From positions 29,340 through 93,339 of the forward strand of contig CAAEMZ010000035.1 of NCBI GenBank assembly GCA_900757195.1: a stretch of DNA of 64,000 nt, given 5' to 3'. This document shows, in pieces, positions 34,452 through 44,771 of the stretch. Source of the stretch: Lachnospiraceae bacterium. GTDB lineage: Bacteria > Bacillota > Clostridia > Lachnospirales > Lachnospiraceae. The number at the start of each line of letters is the position of its first letter. Position 1 is the stretch's first letter. Below the pieces are notes generated by a model. The model ran no database searches and had not been told where the DNA came from. It was given only the letters and a program-made list of their open reading frames with translations. The translations under genes were made by a program, and so were the position numbers.

Positions 34452-35459
34452 CCGGAAGATCATCGACAGATAGTTTTTCTGATTTTCGGTGCTATTCATA
34501 AAATTATGATCCAGGGAAAACCAGGTATAGCAGTTTTCTCTGGATGTTTTTATCCAGTGATTTCGGTCGATGTAGGAAGCCATGGATTTTGGAATGACAT
34601 AATCCTCTTCGGGGAGATAAACATAATTTTTAAAATCCTCGTGATAATAACGCAGTTTTCCCTGGCAGACCGGCGCCAGAATACGGACTTCGGAAGGTGT
34701 CATATCCATATGAAAATCAAAAGCTTCATAACTCAGTGATTTCGGCAGACAGACTTCGGGCGTTATTATAAATTCAAAGATATCTTTTTTTAAAACGCCG
34801 GTTCCGGCAATTCGAAAAGCCCCATTGAAAAAGGCGGAATAATTGCATAAAATCCGGATAAGATTCAGGGATGAAAGATCCTGGGTGTTATGAAGAAATA
34901 AAAGTTCCAGGTATTTACTGTCTTTTGTGCGTATATAATCATGATAAGCGCGGATAAGACGGCGGCCTTCCGGAGCGGAGGCGGCGCCGCCGCCGAGCCA
35001 GGAAGCCATAGATTTTAATTTCAGATCCGGGACTGGCCACAGTGGTTTATAGTTTCGGACGAAACGGTAGAGGTCTGCGGCGTTTTTTGTGAGGCCTGCG
35101 GCGGACAGAGGGTTTAGTATACCGCACTGGTCACAGCGGTTCTGCAGAAAGGGCAGATCAAAATTATGGCCATTATAGGTAATAAGACGGAAGCTGCTAT
35201 CCGGTGTTTCCCTGCTTTCAAGCCAGTCGGAAAAAGCCCGAAGGACTTCCAGTTCTCCGCAGAGCTCTGTGGAATCCGAAAGCCATTGGATGACTTCCAG
35301 CCGGTCTCCCGCTATATAACCGCAGCCGATCATGAAAATGGCGGATAAATCCGGTGTCAGGCCGGTGGTCTCGATATCAAAAAGCAGCGGTGTACCGGCA
35401 TTTGCCGGGTTAAAATCCGGGGGCAGTGTGTTTTTTAAAGTTGTTTTGTGTATTTTCAT
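34431..35459 (-). CDS. YprB-like ribonuclease H-fold exonuclease
   Basis: A 342-residue protein with a DEDD-type exonuclease domain of the YprB family. Acidic catalytic residues appear in LFDIETTGLTPD (about 27-38), ITYNGHNFDLPFLQNRC (about 108-124) and a later HNTQDLSSL segment. Family members are predicted single-strand nucleases in DNA repair or RNA turnover. It is read leftward and overlaps the end of the preceding membrane gene. Confidence 0.85.
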   Translation of the reverse strand: MKIHKTTLKNTLPPDFNPANAGTPLLFDIETTGLTPDLSAIFMIGCGYIAGDRLEVIQWLSDSTELCGELEVLRAFSDWLESRETPDSSFRLITYNGHNFDLPFLQNRCDQCGILNPLSAAGLTKNAADLYRFVRNYKPLWPVPDLKLKSMASWLGGGAASAPEGRRLIRAYHDYIRTKDSKYLELLFLHNTQDLSSLNLIRILCNYSAFFNGAFRIAGTGVLKKDIFEFIITPEVCLPKSLSYEAFDFHMDMTPSEVRILAPVCQGKLRYYHEDFKNYVYLPEEDYVIPKSMASYIDRNHWIKTSRENCYTWFSLDHNFMNSTENQKNYLSMIFRLFGFSG

Positions 35460-35578
35460 AGTTCCTCCATGGCGTTTAATATCTATTATTATAACACAGC
35501 CTTAAAAAAACAGCCTTCGAATTTGATTTTTTCACGAATATCGTGTATAGTAAAACAAAAACTTGGAGGGATGTTCCC

Positions 35579-36472
35579 TTGGAATTTTATACAGATTTTT
35601 ATCATATTTTATGGTTTTTTATTATTTACTGCGTGTGCGGCTGGATATGGGAGAGCTGTTATTGTTCGGTGAAAGCCGGACGATGGATTAACCGGGGATT
35701 TTTAATGGGTCCCTATATTCCGATTTATGGCGCCGGTGCGCTGCTTGTCTATCTGACATTGTATCCGTTTCGGGATCAGATGGCGCTGGTTTATCTGGGC
35801 GGCGTTATTTTTCCATCGGCGCTCGAATTTATGACATCCTGGGTGATGGAAAAGCTCTTTGCAGCCCGATGGTGGGATTACAGTCATCAGAAATTTAATA
35901 TTCAGGGACGGATATGTCTGGGCGTTTCTCTGTTTTGGGGTGTTTTTTCTGTGATTATGGTGGAAATGCTTCATCCGGCAGTATTAATGCTGATTGATAA
36001 GATACCAAGGCGGGCGGGGCAGGCCGGCGGCGTTCTTTTCTGCCTGGTGTTTTCCATTGATTTCATTCAGACAGTCATGTCGACCTTGGATGCAAAAAAA
36101 GCTCTGTCAAAGATGGAGAAGGTTCGGGAGGATATTTACCAGTTCCTGGAGGTGCATAATATTGGCGCCGAATATAAAGAGCTGCATCCGTCCCGGATGG
36201 TTGAGGCCTTCAGAGATCAGTGGCGGGCACGGAAAGAGTATCTTGAGAATCTGCCGCTGACCGGGACGATCAGCGAATACAGGGAAGAACTGGAAGAAAA
36301 GCTTTCAGCCCTCGTTAAAGTGTATGAAGAAAATAAACCAAAGCACGGCAGAGTGCTCCGGCATCATATGCTGGCTTATCCAAAACTGAGATCGACAAAA
36401 TATGCAAAGTCCTTCGAAGAAACAATGGAAGAAATAAAAAAACATCTGGAAAAACTGAGAAAGGAAAAATAA
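35579..36472 (+). CDS. CmpB-type integral membrane protein ('putative ABC transporter permease')
   Basis: A 297-residue protein with five or six hydrophobic segments in the first 165 residues and a coiled, charged C-terminal third. The conserved N-terminal pattern FIIYCVCGWIWESCYCSVKAGRWINRGFL is cut here to its key WIWES and NRGF elements, with PIYGAG following; this is the ABC_trans_CmpB (PF06541) signature. The TTG start at 35579 has GGAGGG eight bases upstream; the open frame before it lacks a ribosome site. No ATPase partner is nearby, so the transporter label is doubtful. Confidence 0.82.
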   Translation: MEFYTDFYHILWFFIIYCVCGWIWESCYCSVKAGRWINRGFLMGPYIPIYGAGALLVYLTLYPFRDQMALVYLGGVIFPSALEFMTSWVMEKLFAARWWDYSHQKFNIQGRICLGVSLFWGVFSVIMVEMLHPAVLMLIDKIPRRAGQAGGVLFCLVFSIDFIQTVMSTLDAKKALSKMEKVREDIYQFLEVHNIGAEYKELHPSRMVEAFRDQWRARKEYLENLPLTGTISEYREELEEKLSALVKVYEENKPKHGRVLRHHMLAYPKLRSTKYAKSFEETMEEIKKHLEKLRKEK

Positions 36473-36473
36473 C

Positions 36474-37082
36474 ATGCTTTCTTTTATCAAAGGCACTATT
36501 GCCGAAATCGGCGCCGATTATGTGGTTCTGGAAAATCACGGCATCGGTTATCTTATTTACACACCGGCATCGGTACTGGACGGACTGCCGTCCCGGGGAG
36601 AGTCTGTGCAGATGCATACGTATATGTATGTGCGGGAGGATCAGTTAGCCCTTTATGGTTTTTTAACCAGAGACGACCTGCAGATTTTCAAACTGCTGAT
36701 CGGCGTCAGCGGCATCGGGCCGAAGGGGGCGCTGGGAATCCTTTCAACGATTTCACCGAACCAGTTCCGCTTTGCGGTGATGGCGGGAGATGCCAGAGCG
36801 ATTTCAAAAGCGCCGGGTATCGGGCCCAAAACGGCTCAGAAATTAATTATTGAGTTAAAAGATAAATTAAAACTGGAAGATGTCTTTGAAACACCGGATG
36901 CTGCGGCTGCAGATATTCCGGATGTGAGTCAGGGCGCCAAAAAAGAGGCCATGATGGCTCTGGTATCTCTGGGATATTCGGAAACAGAGGCTTTCCGGGC
37001 GATGCAGAAGATCGAAGCGTCAGACAGTATGGACAGCGAAACACTGTTAAAACTGGCATTGAAACAGATGCTGACTTTTTAG
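36474..37082 (+). CDS. ruvA: Holliday junction DNA helicase subunit RuvA
   Basis: A 202-residue protein that recognises four-way junctions. N-terminal OB-fold (MLSFIKGTIAEIGADYVVLE), two helix-hairpin-helix motifs (IGVSGIGPKGALGIL and ISKAPGIGPKTAQKLIIELKDK) and a C-terminal UBA-like domain that contacts RuvB. It starts one base after the preceding stop and is followed by ruvB after 12 bases. Confidence 0.97.
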   Translation: MLSFIKGTIAEIGADYVVLENHGIGYLIYTPASVLDGLPSRGESVQMHTYMYVREDQLALYGFLTRDDLQIFKLLIGVSGIGPKGALGILSTISPNQFRFAVMAGDARAISKAPGIGPKTAQKLIIELKDKLKLEDVFETPDAAAADIPDVSQGAKKEAMMALVSLGYSETEAFRAMQKIEASDSMDSETLLKLALKQMLTF

Positions 37083-37094
37083 GGGCGGGAAACT

Positions 37095-38090
37095 ATGAAC
37101 AAACGGATTATCACAACAGAATTTATTGAAGAAGATATAAAAACAGAGAACCGCCTCCGGCCGGACAGTCTGAAAGGTTATATCGGCCAGCCGAAGATTA
37201 AAGAAGTGCTGGAAATTTATATTCAGGCGGCAAAGCAGCGGGATGAAGCTCTGGACCATGTGCTTTTTTACGGTCCTCCGGGACTTGGAAAAACAACGCT
37301 GGCCGGAATTATTGCCAATGAAATGGGCGTTCACATGAAGGTGACCTCCGGTCCGGCTATCGAACGGCCCGGAGAAATAGCAGCGATCCTGAACGGCCTG
37401 TCTCAGGGGGACATTCTTTTCATTGATGAGATTCACCGCCTGAACCGTCAGGTGGAAGAAGTGCTATATCCGGCAATGGAAGATTTTGCCATTGATATTG
37501 TGATCGGAAAAGGGGCAACCGCCCGGTCCATTCGTCTGGATTTACCCCAGTTTACCCTGATTGGTGCAACGACCCGGGCGGGAATGCTTTCGGCGCCTCT
37601 GAGAGACCGTTTCGGGGTCATACAGCGTCTGGAATTTTACAATCCGGAGGAGCTGTCGGAAATTATTCTCCGTTCTGCAGATGTCCTTAACATATCGATG
37701 GATCCTCCGGGAGCTATGGAGCTGGCAAGACGTTCGCGGGGGACACCGAGACTGGCAAACCGGCTTCTGAAGCGTGTCCGGGATTATGCTCAGGTGAAAT
37801 ATGACGGGCAGGTGACCGAGGCGGTGGCCAGGGAAGTGCTGGATATTCTGGAGGTCGACCGTTACGGACTGGATTCGGTGGACAGAAATATTCTCTGGAG
37901 CATGATTGAAAAATTCGGCGGCGGCCCGGTGGGGCTGGAAACACTGGCGGCCTCCATTGGCGAGGATTCGGGAACACTTGAGGATGTCTATGAGCCTTAT
38001 CTGCTGCAAAACGGGTTCCTGCAGCGGACACCGAGGGGGCGTGTTGTGACACCTCTGGCTTATAAACATCTGGGTCTGCCGGCAGAATGA
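37095..38090 (+). CDS. ruvB: Holliday junction branch migration ATPase RuvB
   Basis: A 331-residue AAA+ motor. Walker [10 protein letters not shown] near residue 56, Walker B FIDEIHRL near 108, arginine-finger region [16 protein letters not shown] near 168 and a C-terminal winged helix with [13 protein letters not shown]. It drives branch migration with RuvA. RuvC is not in the window. Confidence 0.98.
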   Translation: MNKRIITTEFIEEDIKTENRLRPDSLKGYIGQPKIKEVLEIYIQAAKQRDEALDHVLFYGPPGLGKTTLAGIIANEMGVHMKVTSGPAIERPGEIAAILNGLSQGDILFIDEIHRLNRQVEEVLYPAMEDFAIDIVIGKGATARSIRLDLPQFTLIGATTRAGMLSAPLRDRFGVIQRLEFYNPEELSEIILRSADVLNISMDPPGAMELARRSRGTPRLANRLLKRVRDYAQVKYDGQVTEAVAREVLDILEVDRYGLDSVDRNILWSMIEKFGGGPVGLETLAASIGEDSGTLEDVYEPYLLQNGFLQRTPRGRVVTPLAYKHLGLPAE

Positions 38091-38121
38091 CAGAAAATCC
38101 TGTCTTCGGTAAGATTTGGAC

Positions 38122-38150
38122 TTGTTTTTGTCAATTAGAGCGATTATAAT
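38122..38150 (+). promoter_or_regulatory. zapA promoter
   Basis: TTGTTT at 38122-38127 and a perfect TATAAT at 38145-38150 with a 17-base spacer, 33 bases before the zapA start. Confidence 0.6.
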
Positions 38151-38183
38151 AAACATAACGATGGTTACACTGGAGGGAAAATA

Positions 38184-38585
38184 ATGGCTGCAAAAAAAGA
38201 TATCCAAGTATTGATCGGCGGCAAAATTTATACGCTGAGCGGCTATGAAAGTGAAGAGTATTTGCAGAAGATTGCTTTATACATAAATAATAAGATGGAA
38301 GAGATGGATCAGATTCCAAATTACCGGCGGCTTGGCGTGGACATGCAGAAGACGCTGCTGGAGCTGAACATGGCTGATGATTACCATAAAGCGAAAAAGC
38401 AGGTGGAGATGCTTGAAGCGGATATCGAAGAAAAAGATAAGACCGAATATGATCTCAAGCATGAATTAATCAGCGCCCAGATTCATCTGGAAGAGGCTGA
38501 TAAGGAAATCGAGAGACTCAAAGACGAGATTAATGATCTGCAGAAGCAGATTGTCAAGCTGGAAACAAGAGCCTATCAGAAATAA
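38184..38585 (+). CDS. zapA: Cell division protein ZapA
   Basis: A 133-residue ZapA-type protein that stabilises FtsZ rings. The N-terminal part (KKDIQVLIGGKIYTLSGYESEEYLQKIALYINNKM, here 35 residues with the LIGG-x-YTL pattern and YINNKM) is the ZapA head, and residues 70-131 are a long coiled coil. GGAGGG precedes the ATG. It has its own promoter and terminator. Confidence 0.9.
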   Translation: MAAKKDIQVLIGGKIYTLSGYESEEYLQKIALYINNKMEEMDQIPNYRRLGVDMQKTLLELNMADDYHKAKKQVEMLEADIEEKDKTEYDLKHELISAQIHLEEADKEIERLKDEINDLQKQIVKLETRAYQK

Positions 38586-38596
38586 AGCAATGTCGG

Positions 38597-38628
38597 ACGG
38601 GAAATTTTTAATTTCCCGTTTTGTTTTT
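38597..38628 (+). terminator. zapA terminator
   Basis: ACGGGAAATT (38597-38606) pairs perfectly with AATTTCCCGT (38610-38619), then TTTTGTTTTTG. Confidence 0.85.
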
Positions 38629-38656
38629 GTTTCGGCATCATGAGGAAAAGGAAGAA

Positions 38657-41050
38657 ATGATGATAGAAAAAAAGAACAGAGATAATATAGAAATTCTGGC
38701 TCCGGCGGGGTCTATGGAAAGCATGACCGCGGCCTTTAATGCCGGAGCGGATGCGGTTTATATGGGTGGAAGCCGGTTTGGCGCAAGGGCCTATGCGGAT
38801 AATCCCGGTGAGGCTGATTTGAAGTATGCGATTGATTACGCCCATATCCATCATAAAAAATTATATCTGACACTGAACACCCTTTTGAAGGAGGAAGAAC
38901 TCGAGTCAGCGGTTTATGATTTTCTGAAGCCATATTATGAAGAAGGATTGGACGGTGTCATTATTCAGGATTTTGGCCTGTTTTCGATGCTCAAATCCTG
39001 TTTTCCGGAGCTGCCGCTGCATGCCAGCACACAGATGACGATCACCGGAACGGAGATGGCCCGGTGGCTGGAAAGCGAGGGGATGGAACGGATCGTTCTG
39101 GCCAGGGAACTGTCGCTGGAGGAAATTAAAGACATCCGGCAAAGTACCGGAATGGAGCTGGAGGTTTTTGTTCAAGGGGCTCTCTGTTACTGCTATTCGG
39201 GCCAGTGCCTGATGAGCAGTATGATCGGCGGACGGAGCGGGAACCGTGGCCGGTGTGCCCAGCCCTGCCGGCTGCCTTATCAGTACGGCGACAGCCGGAA
39301 GCCGTCGTATCTTTTGAGTCCGAAGGATATCTGCACCCTTACGGATCTGCCGGATTTAATCGATGCGGGAGTGAATTCCTTCAAAATCGAAGGCCGAATG
39401 AAAAAACCGGAATATGCGGCGCTGACTGCGTGGCTCTATCGCCATTATGCGGACCGATATCTGGAATATGGCCGGGAGAAATACCGGGTTGACGGAAAAG
39501 ATATGGAAAAACTTATGGATTTATATAATCGGGGCGGTTTTTCCCGCGGATATCTTCATGTGAATAACGGACCGGCGATGATTTCGAAGGAACGGCCGAA
39601 TCACATGGGCGTTCTTGTGGGTTCGGTGTCCCGAAAGGGCAGTGTCCGGACAAAAACCGGGCTGTATTCGGGAGACGTTCTGGAAATCCGCGGAGGAAAA
39701 GAGGATCTATCCTTCCGGGTGAGCCGTGATGTTCCCGAAGGCGGAACGTTTATTCCGGAGATTGATAAAAAAAATATGAAAACAGCGGGACAGATGGAAG
39801 GACGGAAGGTTTTCCGCGTACGAAACAGCCGTCTGATCGAGGCGCTCCAAAAGAAATATGGGGCCCATGAACTGAAAGAAAAGATTTATGGCACATTAAG
39901 AATTGTGAAAGATTTTCCTGCTATGCTGGAATTATCGCTGGGTGATGTTTCTGTAAGTCTTGAAGGGGGAATGGTCGAGGCGGCCAAAAATCAGCCGATG
40001 ACCGATGTGCAGCTTCAGAAACCCATACTTAAAACCGGAAATACGCCTTTTGAATTTGAACGTCTGGAGGTTCTTACGGACGGCTGCAGTTTCGTGCCGA
40101 ACCAGCGGCTTAACGGCCTGCGCAGAGACGGCCTTGAGCTGTTGAAAAATGCCTGTCTGGAAAAATATTTCAGACATTCGGAGAAAAAACCGGAGCCATT
40201 AGAGACGGAAGCCGGACCGGAAGATCAAAAAATCCCACCGTTAAATGTGCTGCTCACCGGGTCGGAAACTTTAAAGAAGGGTGCGGATATACTGGCCGGG
40301 GAGACCTGTGTTCAGCGTTTTTATGTGGAACTTCATGAAGGGGTGCAGGATGATTTCAAATCGGTCAGAAAGCTGAAGGACGCCGGAAAAGAGGTTTATT
40401 TTGCATTGCCGGGAATTCTCCGTAAAAAGGATAAAGCGCTGATGGACGAATATCTCCGAAAGGCCGGAAAGTGGGCGGATGGCTATCTGGTGCGTCAGAT
40501 GGAAGGATTTCTATGGCTGAAGGAAATATACCCTCAGGCGGAAATGGTTTTTGACTGGGGGATTTACGGAATGAACCGGAGGGCAAAAGCCTTTTTAAAA
40601 TTCCTGGCCCCTGTGTCTCTGACGGCGCCTCAGGAACTGAATTACCAGGAACTTCTGAAGCTGGGATGCCGGGATATGGAAATGGTAGTTTACGGCCATC
40701 AGCAGCTCATGATCTCTGCCCAGTGTGTGAAAAAAACAGAGGAAGGTTGTACAAAAAAGCCGGAAATGATACAATTAACAGACCGGCAGCACAAACATTT
40801 TTATGTATATAATGAATGTACCTTCTGCTATAATAAAATATATAATGGTCTTCCGACCATGCTCCTGGATAAAAAAGATGAACTGCTTCGTCTGAATCCG
40901 GCCTTTTTCCGGATGGACTTTACTATGGAAACAGAAAAAGAAATGGCGGCGCTGGTTCAGAATTACCGGGATTTATATATCCGGGGGGAAAAGGGAGAGA
41001 ACATCCTGAAAGATTTCACCCGGGGACATTTTACCCGAAGGGTAGAGTAA
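38657..41050 (+). CDS. U32-family peptidase / RlhA-like protein
   Basis: A 797-residue U32 protein. ATG 38657 follows AGGAAAAGGAAG; the frame upstream runs through the zapA terminator. N-terminal ILAPAGSMESMTAAFNAGADAVYMGG and the signature EVFVQGALCYCYSGQCLMSS with GRSGNRGRCAQPCR (cysteines for an Fe-S or metal site) are clear. The C-terminal half holds the DUF3656/U32_C region and a late cluster of cysteines (CTFCYNKIYN). Related E. coli RlhA acts in 23S rRNA hydroxylation, while others are called collagenases; role here is unproven. Confidence 0.9.
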   Translation: MMIEKKNRDNIEILAPAGSMESMTAAFNAGADAVYMGGSRFGARAYADNPGEADLKYAIDYAHIHHKKLYLTLNTLLKEEELESAVYDFLKPYYEEGLDGVIIQDFGLFSMLKSCFPELPLHASTQMTITGTEMARWLESEGMERIVLARELSLEEIKDIRQSTGMELEVFVQGALCYCYSGQCLMSSMIGGRSGNRGRCAQPCRLPYQYGDSRKPSYLLSPKDICTLTDLPDLIDAGVNSFKIEGRMKKPEYAALTAWLYRHYADRYLEYGREKYRVDGKDMEKLMDLYNRGGFSRGYLHVNNGPAMISKERPNHMGVLVGSVSRKGSVRTKTGLYSGDVLEIRGGKEDLSFRVSRDVPEGGTFIPEIDKKNMKTAGQMEGRKVFRVRNSRLIEALQKKYGAHELKEKIYGTLRIVKDFPAMLELSLGDVSVSLEGGMVEAAKNQPMTDVQLQKPILKTGNTPFEFERLEVLTDGCSFVPNQRLNGLRRDGLELLKNACLEKYFRHSEKKPEPLETEAGPEDQKIPPLNVLLTGSETLKKGADILAGETCVQRFYVELHEGVQDDFKSVRKLKDAGKEVYFALPGILRKKDKALMDEYLRKAGKWADGYLVRQMEGFLWLKEIYPQAEMVFDWGIYGMNRRAKAFLKFLAPVSLTAPQELNYQELLKLGCRDMEMVVYGHQQLMISAQCVKKTEEGCTKKPEMIQLTDRQHKHFYVYNECTFCYNKIYNGLPTMLLDKKDELLRLNPAFFRMDFTMETEKEMAALVQNYRDLYIRGEKGENILKDFTRGHFTRRVE

Positions 41051-41067
41051 GGAGACGATGGATATTT

Positions 41068-42435
41068 ATGGTAAATGTCATTATTCATGTATCAAAATAT
41101 ATACTGGCAATTCTTGCGGCCTCCTATGCCATGAAATGCTTTACGGTATTCAGTGACCGCCATGAGGATGACCGGGGACATGTCTATATCGTTCAGAACG
41201 TGCTGATGTTTTTGATACATTTTATTTGTTATCTGATTATATATCTGATGACGCGGGATATAAAAATGCTGTATTTTTACGGTGCCCAGTTCGTTCTGTT
41301 TCTGGCAACGCTGATTATTTACGGAACGGTCTATAAAAATGCCTCCCGGCTGATCGTCAATAATATGTGTTATCTGCTCATGGTGGGGTTTGTTATACTC
41401 ACCCGGCTGGACTTTTCCATGGCGGTCCGGCAGTTTATGATCGCTGTGGCAGCGGTCTGCGTCAGCCTCGTGATTCCGGCGTTTATGCTGAGAATGCGGA
41501 TGGTGGACAAGTGGGGCATCTTTTTCGGCGTGTTCGGATTTTTGCTGATCGCTTCGGTCTTTGTTTTTGGAAGAAGCATGTATGGTGCGACAAACTGGAT
41601 TTCTATTGGCGGTTTCAGCCTTCAGCCTTCCGAACTGGCAAAGATCATCTTTGTGTTTTTTGTTGCAGCCATGCTGGCCAGAAATACAGAGTTTAAAAGA
41701 ATTGTTATAACGACGGCGGCGGCGGCCGCGTATGTTCTCATTCTTGTTGTGGAAAATGACCTCGGTGCGGCTTTGATTTTCTTCGTTACATATCTGGTGA
41801 TGCTCTATGTGGCAACCCGGCAGTTTCGTTATATGGCTCTGGGTCTTGGCGCCGGCAGCGGGGCAGCCGTCATGGCCTACAAACTATTCGGACATGTTCA
41901 GGTCCGTGTAACCGCCTGGAAAGATCCGTGGGGACATTACAATGATGCGGGGTATCAGATTGCCCAGTCCCTGTTTGCCATCGGTACCGGCGGCTGGTTC
42001 GGAATGGGATTGTTCAAAGGAAAGCCGGATACGATTCCTGTGGTTGTGAGCGATTTTGTATTTTCGGCAATTTCAGAGGAGATGGGCGCATTATTTGCCA
42101 TCTGCCTTATTCTTGTATATTTTAGCTGCTTTTTAATGTTTATCAACATTTCCCTGCAGCTTGTAAAACCTTTTTATAAACTAATCGCCATGGGGTTGAG
42201 CACAGCTTACGGCATACAGCTTTTCCTCTGTATCGGCGGCGTTACAAAGCTGATTCCCCACACGGGCGTCACGATGCCGTTAATCAGCTACGGCGGAAGC
42301 AGTGTATTATCAACAATTATTATCTTTGCAGTCATCCAGGGCCTTTACCTGCTGCGACAAAGAGAGGGGTATATCCTTGAAAAAAGACGAGAAGAACGGC
42401 TTAACCAGGAAGACCGTCCGGAAAATAAATATTGA
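41068..42435 (+). CDS. FtsW/RodA/SpoVE-family glycosyltransferase
   Basis: A 455-residue polytopic membrane protein of the SEDS family, which polymerises lipid II with a partner class B PBP. About ten to twelve membrane helices. Diagnostic segments are GATNWISIGGFSLQPSELAKI near residue 172, the extracellular loop GYQIAQSLFAIGTGGWFGMGLFKG near 300, FVFSAISEEMG and the C-terminal GVTMPLISYGGSSVLS. An extended N-terminus precedes the domain. Its partner PBP gene starts inside its end. Confidence 0.93.
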   Translation: MVNVIIHVSKYILAILAASYAMKCFTVFSDRHEDDRGHVYIVQNVLMFLIHFICYLIIYLMTRDIKMLYFYGAQFVLFLATLIIYGTVYKNASRLIVNNMCYLLMVGFVILTRLDFSMAVRQFMIAVAAVCVSLVIPAFMLRMRMVDKWGIFFGVFGFLLIASVFVFGRSMYGATNWISIGGFSLQPSELAKIIFVFFVAAMLARNTEFKRIVITTAAAAAYVLILVVENDLGAALIFFVTYLVMLYVATRQFRYMALGLGAGSGAAVMAYKLFGHVQVRVTAWKDPWGHYNDAGYQIAQSLFAIGTGGWFGMGLFKGKPDTIPVVVSDFVFSAISEEMGALFAICLILVYFSCFLMFINISLQLVKPFYKLIAMGLSTAYGIQLFLCIGGVTKLIPHTGVTMPLISYGGSSVLSTIIIFAVIQGLYLLRQREGYILEKRREERLNQEDRPENKY

Positions 42436-44197
42436 CGATGTGCCGAAGCCGGACACATCAAAATCGGCGGATGAGAGTCGAAAAGCATCGATGGGTGATA
42501 CAAAAATTTTCAGAGATCTGCCGGTGAACGACGGTGAAGAGTTTGAATTCCATCCGGATTTTGATACCATGGATTTTTTCGAAGATGCGCTGGAACCGGT
42601 GGATACCATTGAAAAAACAACAGAAAAACAGAACAGCGGACCGGAGCTTGGAGATGTCCGGAGAAAGAAAAAAATAACGGTGCCTGAGGAGACCGATGAA
42701 ATACCGGAAAAGACCGGAGGCAGACGACGGGTGAAAAAACTCCGGATGACGCCGGAAGAACTGGAAGAAAGAAAAGAAGTTCGAAAAAAACGGCGGAGCC
42801 AGAATCGGGAAATTTTGACAATAACCTATGTTTTTGCAGGGCTTTTTGTACTGATGATCGGATATTTTGTGTATTTTAATGCTTTTGTCAGCAAAGATGT
42901 GATCAACAGCGCCTACAATGTCCGTGTCAATTCTTTTGCGGATACCGTAGTCCGCGGGGACATTATTTCCAGTGACGGAACGGTTCTTGCGGAAACCCTG
43001 GTGGATGAAGCGGGCAATGAAACCCGGTATTACCCGATGGGACGGATATTTGCCCATGCGGTGGGAACATCGGAAATCAATCAGTCAGGGATTGAGTTGG
43101 CTCAGAACTTTTTTATGCTCCAGTCCAACGGCAATCCGATTTTAAATGCGCTGCAGGATATCCGTGGAGAAAAGAATCAGGGAGATCAGATCATGACGAC
43201 ACTGAATGCAGGACTCCAGGAAGCGGCCTATAATGCTCTCGGCGGTAACGACGGGGCAGTCATTGCACTGGAGCCGGCGACGGGGCGGGTTCTTGCGATG
43301 GTTTCCAAACCGGACTACGATCCGAACACGCTGATTTATGATTACGAAGGAATTGTCGGCGATGAGGATAACGACAGCCTCTTAAACAAAACGACTTTCG
43401 GACTGTTTGTCCCTGGATCGATTTTCAAAACGCTGACATCGCTGGCTTATATCCGTTCAGGGCTGAACTATAATAATTACAGCTATGTCTGTGAAGGGCA
43501 GATTAACCTGGGCGGGGATGATTATATCACCTGTTTTGACCAGACAGTTCATGGTGAAGAAAACTTCCAGGATTCTTTTGCCAATTCCTGTAATGCATCT
43601 TTTGGAAATATCGGGTTAAAATTAAAAAATAATCTTTTAAAAGATACCTGTGAAAGTCTCTTTTTCAATAAAGAGCTGCCGACGGATATTATGCACACGA
43701 AAAGTCTTTTCAGTCTGGCCTCAGACGATACAGACTGGCAGATTGCAGCGACGGCCATCGGGCAGGGACATACTCAGGTGACGCCGCTGCATATGGCCAT
43801 GATCGCATCGGCGATCGCCAATGGCGGCAATCTGATGGAGCCTTATATGGTGGATGGCATTGAGACGGCCGGCGGCGGACGCCGGGTTAAAAAGTATCTT
43901 CCTGAATCCTTCGGACAGGTGCTTTCTACTGAGGAAGCGACGATTCTGGGACAGTTGATGGAATCCGTTGTTGATTACGGGACGGCGACCTCCCTTTCGG
44001 GCTATGGATATTCTGTCGCCGGAAAAACAGGAACCGCAGAGGTCAGCGGCCGCGGCGATAATTCATGGTTTATCGGCTATGCGCCGGCAGAACAGCCGCA
44101 GATTGCCATCTGTGTTCTTGTGGAAAATGATGAAGGTTATTATGAAAGCGCTCTGCCTGTGGCAAATACAGTGTTTCAGACATATCTGGCTCAGTAA
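42377..44197 (+). CDS. pbpA: Class B penicillin-binding protein (transpeptidase)
   Basis: A 606-residue PBP. A TTG start at 42377 with GAGAGGGG upstream makes it overlap the FtsW/RodA gene by 59 bases, showing tight coupling of the pair. Residues 1-145 are a charged cytosolic region, unusually long for PbpA-type proteins; 147-169 is the single membrane anchor. Transpeptidase motifs are SIFK (Ser348, Lys351), SCN (404-406) and KTGTAE (550-555). It cross-links the glycan made by its SEDS partner. Confidence 0.92.
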   Translation: MKKDEKNGLTRKTVRKINIDDVPKPDTSKSADESRKASMGDTKIFRDLPVNDGEEFEFHPDFDTMDFFEDALEPVDTIEKTTEKQNSGPELGDVRRKKKITVPEETDEIPEKTGGRRRVKKLRMTPEELEERKEVRKKRRSQNREILTITYVFAGLFVLMIGYFVYFNAFVSKDVINSAYNVRVNSFADTVVRGDIISSDGTVLAETLVDEAGNETRYYPMGRIFAHAVGTSEINQSGIELAQNFFMLQSNGNPILNALQDIRGEKNQGDQIMTTLNAGLQEAAYNALGGNDGAVIALEPATGRVLAMVSKPDYDPNTLIYDYEGIVGDEDNDSLLNKTTFGLFVPGSIFKTLTSLAYIRSGLNYNNYSYVCEGQINLGGDDYITCFDQTVHGEENFQDSFANSCNASFGNIGLKLKNNLLKDTCESLFFNKELPTDIMHTKSLFSLASDDTDWQIAATAIGQGHTQVTPLHMAMIASAIANGGNLMEPYMVDGIETAGGGRRVKKYLPESFGQVLSTEEATILGQLMESVVDYGTATSLSGYGYSVAGKTGTAEVSGRGDNSWFIGYAPAEQPQIAICVLVENDEGYYESALPVANTVFQTYLAQ

Positions 44198-44238
44198 AAA
44201 GAACAGGGCAGGGCTGTAAAGGCTGTGTAAAAATAAGG

Positions 44239-44267
44239 TTGTATTTGTGATTAAATGGTTGTATACT
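44239..44267 (+). promoter_or_regulatory. Likely promoter of the Nudix gene
   Basis: TTGTAT at 44239-44244 and TATACT at 44262-44267 are 17 bases apart, 41 bases before the Nudix gene. Confidence 0.45.
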
Positions 44268-44308
44268 TATATCAAGCGAAACACACACCATAAGATGGAG
44301 GTACAACC

Positions 44309-44761
44309 ATGATAGAAGCAACAAGCTGCGGCGGTGTGGTTATATTCAGAGGCAAGATTCTTCTGCTTTATAAAAATTACAGGAATAAGTATGAAGGATG
44401 GGTGTTGCCAAAAGGAACTGTTGAGGAGGGTGAAGAGTATAAAGAAACAGCTATCAGGGAAGTGCGTGAAGAAACGGGAGTCAGTGCTTCGATTATAAAA
44501 TATGTGGGAAAAAGCCAATATACTTTTAATACAGCACAGGACTTAATCGTGAAAGACGTACACTGGTATCTGATGATGTCCGACAGTTATCACAGCAGAC
44601 CACAGCGTGAAGAATATTTTGTGGACTCAGGGTATTATAAATATCACGAGGCTTACCATTTGCTGAAATTTACGAATGAAAAACAGATACTTGAGAAAGC
44701 ATACAGTGAGTATATCGAGTTGAAAAAAAGTAATTTGTGGGGCAGCAAAAAATATTTTTAA
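44309..44761 (+). CDS. Nudix hydrolase
   Basis: A 150-residue Nudix protein. The Nudix box is complete: GTVEEGEEYKETAIREVREE followed by TGV, near residues 39-61, giving the Mg-binding REVREE glutamates. RBS GGAGG lies upstream. Such enzymes cleave nucleoside diphosphates linked to other groups, including diadenosine polyphosphates. The next gene uses polyphosphate and AMP, so a nucleotide-related job is plausible but unproven. Confidence 0.9.
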   Translation: MIEATSCGGVVIFRGKILLLYKNYRNKYEGWVLPKGTVEEGEEYKETAIREVREETGVSASIIKYVGKSQYTFNTAQDLIVKDVHWYLMMSDSYHSRPQREEYFVDSGYYKYHEAYHLLKFTNEKQILEKAYSEYIELKKSNLWGSKKYF

Positions 44762-44771
44762 AGAATTGCAG